NCBI GenBank assembly: GCA_902496335.1
Contig: CABVAO010000012.1
Span: forward strand, 1-44,185
From: an uncultured Collinsella sp.
Lineage (GTDB): Bacteria; Actinomycetota; Coriobacteriia; Coriobacteriales; Coriobacteriaceae
DNA length: 44,185 nucleotides
Direction of reading: 5' to 3'
Shown: positions 41,308-44,185 of the stretch, piece by piece
How the letters are laid out: each line of letters starts with the position of its first letter
Position numbering within the stretch: position 1 is the first letter of the stretch
Program-made: the position numbers and the translations under genes
The notes under the pieces: generated by a model
The model's input: only the letters and a program-made list of their open reading frames with translations
Databases searched by the model: none
Told to the model about the DNA's origin: nothing

Positions 41308-41337
41308 AAGGGCCGGGAATTAGATTCCCGGCCTTTA
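41308..41337. terminator. Two-way terminator between the small ORF and the DUF262 gene
   Basis: AAGGGCCGGGAA pairs with TTCCCGGCCTT (one bulged G) around a 5-base loop, with A-rich and T-rich flanks, between convergent genes. Confidence 0.8.
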
Positions 41338-41339
41338 AC

Positions 41340-43463
41340 CTAGCACTGCTTTATAAGATCGAGCACCGCGGGAATGTCATCGGCATTACGAAGAGCAACA
41401 TAGGTCGGTAGGCCTGGGCCAAATCCACCCTGCGTACGTTTGTCCTGGCACATGTCCTCTGGATCAATTAGGTCATCCACGCTCTTTGCCAGGCCGACGG
41501 CAATCCAGCCACCGTTGCTGGTCCTACCTTCTAACACGGCATGCAGTTTTCGCTTGCCCGACCTGAAGCCTACATAGTACTTGGCTATGTAGGACTCCCA
41601 CGAAGGGTTACCACTCAGAACGGACTCGCGCACCTCATCGAAAAGCTTCTGGTTGAGCCCACCTTCGGCAAAGGTGGGGTGGTTCTCATGCAGAGTCCAG
41701 ACAGGAGCCTCGTCAGGCTCCCCACGAGAAGGACGGTACTTGTCGACGACGTCTGCCGGAAGGTCGGGATACTTCCATATCTCGCACGCTTCTTTCGCCA
41801 GCTCGTCCGCGCGCTGCCCAATCTCTTCCTCACCCCATTTTTCATGCGAGACAATCGATTTGTTTAGGTAGAGCGGGCTGCACTTAAATCCGACGTCAGG
41901 CAGATTGAGCTTGTCCGAGAACGACCGGTTTGAGTACTCCTGGTTGTAGCCCGTCAGCGTAAGATTTCCCAAGTTGTTGCACAGCCTGTCGTGGACGTCT
42001 TCCCAGTTCTCACCAAGCGATTCCTTCCAGCCGTGCTCATCATCAATCGTCTGGGGCATGATGTGCTCGATCTGGTAATCGTCGGCTGAGATGGACTCCT
42101 TCGGGTGGTGCCAGTTCTCCATGCGTTCCAGGTAATAGCGCTTTTTAGAGAAGCGGTTGTAGCAGTCACGCGCCTTAAACTCCTCGACAAAATGCTCGTC
42201 TGTCGGAAAGTATGCGGTCATACCGCTGCTGTGGATAAGGAGCATCGCCGTAACGTACTCCTCGATATCGTCCTGCTGCTCGAGATTGCGATACATGCCG
42301 GCAAAGAAATTATTTAGGCCCGTGGTAAGTCTGCCGCAAACCGCTCGCCTGAACAGAAACGACTCGATAGTCTCGCAGATACGTAAAAACGCATTGCGGT
42401 CTAGTCCATTCCCCTCGTAAACCGAATAAAGCAACATTAAGAGGGGCCTTATCTGCTTCACGTCGAGGCTTACGATTCTGCCGAACACTCGGCGCAGTCC
42501 GTCGTCCTTCTCCTTACCAAGGAACAGACTGGCGTATCTATGTGCATACCCGCGCAGCTCCTTAAGCAGGCCCTCGGTGTCACCATCGTAGTCGTCGGCG
42601 AAATAGCGCTTAAACTCGTAGTAGGCCTCGTTCTCCTTCGGCATCCTATTGGGAACTTTAAGCCACAGCCAGTACCAGATAAATGCATTGAACTCGTCCT
42701 CGCCGCCTTTTCCGAACAAGCACTCGAGTGGATGCCAATAACCCTCATAAAGCTTGGTCTGTTCGTCGTTGGGAAGCGACATTAGAACGTAGTTACGGAT
42801 GAGGTCAATGGGCGTGAGCGGCTTGCCCTTGGAGTTCATGGACTCAAATATGAGCTGGGCATTATCAACGCCAGCGGTGAGCTTAGTGTCGATGACCTGC
42901 ACGCGGTTTAGCCCCGCCCAAAGCCTTGCCGGGTCAAATGATTTACCACGCATCTTCTCGCGGAAGAACGCATGGTTCTCGACAATCCGATCCGATTTTT
43001 CATCTGGCACGGGAGCCCCAGACACGATGGAGAACAGCGTCTCTTTATCGTCCTGCGAGAGCACCAGCTTGTAGCGTGCCAGACCGTTGTAGTCGTCATC
43101 GTTAAAGAGGTAATTTTTCCTCAGCGCCGAGATTTTGAGGTCGCCAAGGAAGCCAGCCTTGTCGGGGTTGCTCTCCAAATAGTCAGCCAAAGCTGCAATC
43201 ATCAACGAAAACGTCGTCATGCGCTGCTGTCCGTCAATCAGAAGCACGCGCGAAATGCTCGTGGCAGAGCTCTCGGACTCGGGGATATAAAGCATTGACC
43301 CCACGAAGTGCGATACGCCATCACGACCCGCTCGCATGACGTCATCCCAAAGCACCTCGCACTCTTTTACACTCCACGAGTAAACTCGCTGGTACACGGG
43401 AATGACAAACTGCATCTTCGCCACGCCCATAAGGTCGAGCAGATTCGCCTCGGTTGCTTTCAT
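41340..43463 (-). CDS. DUF262/DUF1524 protein, GmrSD-like restriction nuclease
   Basis: 707-residue single-chain protein. The N-terminal DUF262 domain carries PVYQRVYSW (about 22-30) and DGQQRMTTF (about 77-85), the conserved core of the ParB/Srx-like NTPase of GmrS-type proteins. The DUF1524 domain carries YQIEHIMPQT (about 465-475) and NNLGNLTLTGYNQEYSN, an HNH-type nuclease site. The last 120 residues resemble an added DUF5655-like domain. Such fused proteins act in anti-phage defence, in known cases against modified DNA; target specificity here is unknown. It diverges from an hsdS gene and is probably part of a defence island. Confidence 0.88.
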   Translation of the reverse strand: MKATEANLLDLMGVAKMQFVIPVYQRVYSWSVKECEVLWDDVMRAGRDGVSHFVGSMLYIPESESSATSISRVLLIDGQQRMTTFSLMIAALADYLESNPDKAGFLGDLKISALRKNYLFNDDDYNGLARYKLVLSQDDKETLFSIVSGAPVPDEKSDRIVENHAFFREKMRGKSFDPARLWAGLNRVQVIDTKLTAGVDNAQLIFESMNSKGKPLTPIDLIRNYVLMSLPNDEQTKLYEGYWHPLECLFGKGGEDEFNAFIWYWLWLKVPNRMPKENEAYYEFKRYFADDYDGDTEGLLKELRGYAHRYASLFLGKEKDDGLRRVFGRIVSLDVKQIRPLLMLLYSVYEGNGLDRNAFLRICETIESFLFRRAVCGRLTTGLNNFFAGMYRNLEQQDDIEEYVTAMLLIHSSGMTAYFPTDEHFVEEFKARDCYNRFSKKRYYLERMENWHHPKESISADDYQIEHIMPQTIDDEHGWKESLGENWEDVHDRLCNNLGNLTLTGYNQEYSNRSFSDKLNLPDVGFKCSPLYLNKSIVSHEKWGEEEIGQRADELAKEACEIWKYPDLPADVVDKYRPSRGEPDEAPVWTLHENHPTFAEGGLNQKLFDEVRESVLSGNPSWESYIAKYYVGFRSGKRKLHAVLEGRTSNGGWIAVGLAKSVDDLIDPEDMCQDKRTQGGFGPGLPTYVALRNADDIPAVLDLIKQC

Positions 43464-43562
43464 TTACGCTTGTCCCCTTTCTTGTTTACGCCGCTTGCGG
43501 TCAGTCCCCCACTGAACGAAAGACGCTAAAGACCAGAGCATCGAAGCGCTGGAGCAACCGGG

Positions 43563-44185
43563 ATGCTCGTCTCACTAGATTTTACAACGCTTGTCGCGAA
43601 TACAGTTGAAAGCCAATCCGGTTCCGATGGCTCCCCCTATGAGAAGCACGTGGACACTAAGGGACGCGTTCTGAGCGACAAGTGCATCGCGGACGAGGTT
43701 CCGTTTGGGATTCCGGAAAGCTGGGCCTGGGCGAGATTTAGTGAAGTCATTGGAATTGCAGCGCGTTTGGTCGACCCGTTGAAATATCAGGACTTTCCTC
43801 ATATCGCGCCTGACAACATCCAAAAAGGCACCGGAAAGCTCTTGTTCTGTCATAGTGTTAAGGCCGACGAGGTTAAGAGCGCCAATCACCTGTTCTCTGC
43901 AGGACAGATTCTTTATTCGAAGATTCGTCCAGCTCTTCGAAAGGCGGTTATCGCCCCTTTTGATGGGCTGTGTAGTGCGGATATGTATCCGCTCAACACC
44001 AAGCTGCAACCTGAATATGTCCTCACGGTTCTCCTCAGCAATTTCTTCACTGAGGAGACGCTTAAGGGTGATACGCGTGTCAAAATGCCAAAGACTAATC
44101 AGAAGTCATTGAACGTCATTCTGGTCCCAGTTCCGCCTCTCGCCGAGCAGCGCCGCATCGTCGAGCGGGTGAACGAGCTCATGCC
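43563..44185 (+). CDS. hsdS: Type I restriction-modification specificity subunit, partial (runs off window)
   Basis: Open from an ATG at 43563 to the window edge without a stop (207 codons). It reads into EVPFGIPESWAWARFSEVI, the usual entry of a target-recognition domain, then GQILYSKIRPALRKAVIA and the closing VPPLAEQRRIVERVNELM, the start of the conserved helical spacer. HsdS proteins choose the DNA site for HsdM/HsdR. The first 20 residues do not look like HsdS, and the usual N-terminal lead-in helix is absent, so the 5' end may be truncated or recombined; GGAG lies 8 bases before the ATG. A second recognition domain would lie beyond the window. Confidence 0.85.
   Translation, partial: MLVSLDFTTLVANTVESQSGSDGSPYEKHVDTKGRVLSDKCIADEVPFGIPESWAWARFSEVIGIAARLVDPLKYQDFPHIAPDNIQKGTGKLLFCHSVKADEVKSANHLFSAGQILYSKIRPALRKAVIAPFDGLCSADMYPLNTKLQPEYVLTVLLSNFFTEETLKGDTRVKMPKTNQKSLNVILVPVPPLAEQRRIVERVNELM

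Overview
The window is bacterial chromosome of high G+C (roughly 60% by eye). Gene content and style point to a gut actinobacterium of the class Coriobacteriia, most likely Collinsella or a close relative. This is an inference from the spc/alpha ribosomal cluster with a zinc-type S14, the many short GGGGAC/GACTAGTC intergenic repeats, the purine/selenium-type ygeXYW-hyuA-mocA-yqeBC-xdhC locus and the lack of TCA genes beside the citrate synthase. No rRNA, tRNA or CRISPR array was found.

Left end (1-5.1 kb): an accessory patch. A minus-strand ABC exporter (ATPase plus a 739-residue permease that looks like two fused half-permeases) faces a DUF2975 membrane protein and a small Cro/CI-type regulator across a short divergent spacer holding a perfect operator-like palindrome. 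The regulator's stop codon abuts, in the same frame, a tyrosine-integrase remnant that lacks its N-terminal half. This looks like a decayed mobile-element junction.

5.1-19.5 kb: housekeeping and cell-envelope genes: an ACT-domain protein, citrate synthase, two Cof-type HAD phosphatases in convergent orientation, adenine deaminase, tyrS, a U32 peptidase-family protein, a bifunctional class A penicillin-binding protein, argR, a family 2 glycosyltransferase and truA. Several intergenic regions carry elaborate inverted repeats, including one that takes in the ade stop codon, one that buries a Shine-Dalgarno sequence, and an intrinsic-terminator-like hairpin just ahead of the ade ribosome binding site.

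19.6-29.5 kb: the distal spc operon plus the alpha operon, all on the minus strand: rplE-rpsN-rpsH-rplF-rplR-rpsE-rpmD-rplO-secY-adk-map, then a large nested inverted repeat, then infA-rpmJ-rpsM-rpsK-rpsD-rpoA-rplQ, closed by a strong terminator. The genes that normally precede rplE (rplN, rplX) are not there. Upstream of rplE is a hairpin and then xdhC, so the usual S10-spc super-operon is broken at rplE.

29.7-39.7 kb: a catabolic/cofactor locus like the Escherichia coli ygeW-ygfM region linked to anaerobic purine (urate) breakdown and selenium-dependent molybdenum hydroxylases: ygeX, ygeY, ygeW, then mocA-hyuA, then yqeC divergent from yqeB-xdhC. A divergent YheO/DauR-like PAS-HTH regulator sits across a spacer with paired operator-like sites. 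The molybdenum hydroxylase itself and ygfK/ssnA are not in the window. Two copies of a hairpin with 20-base arms bracket xdhC-yqeB-yqeC.

39.8-44.2 kb: an unrecognised acidic, proline-rich single-pass membrane protein, a small uncharacterised ORF, a GmrSD-like DUF262/DUF1524 protein and the start of a type I restriction HsdS gene running off the edge. This is probably the border of a defence island.
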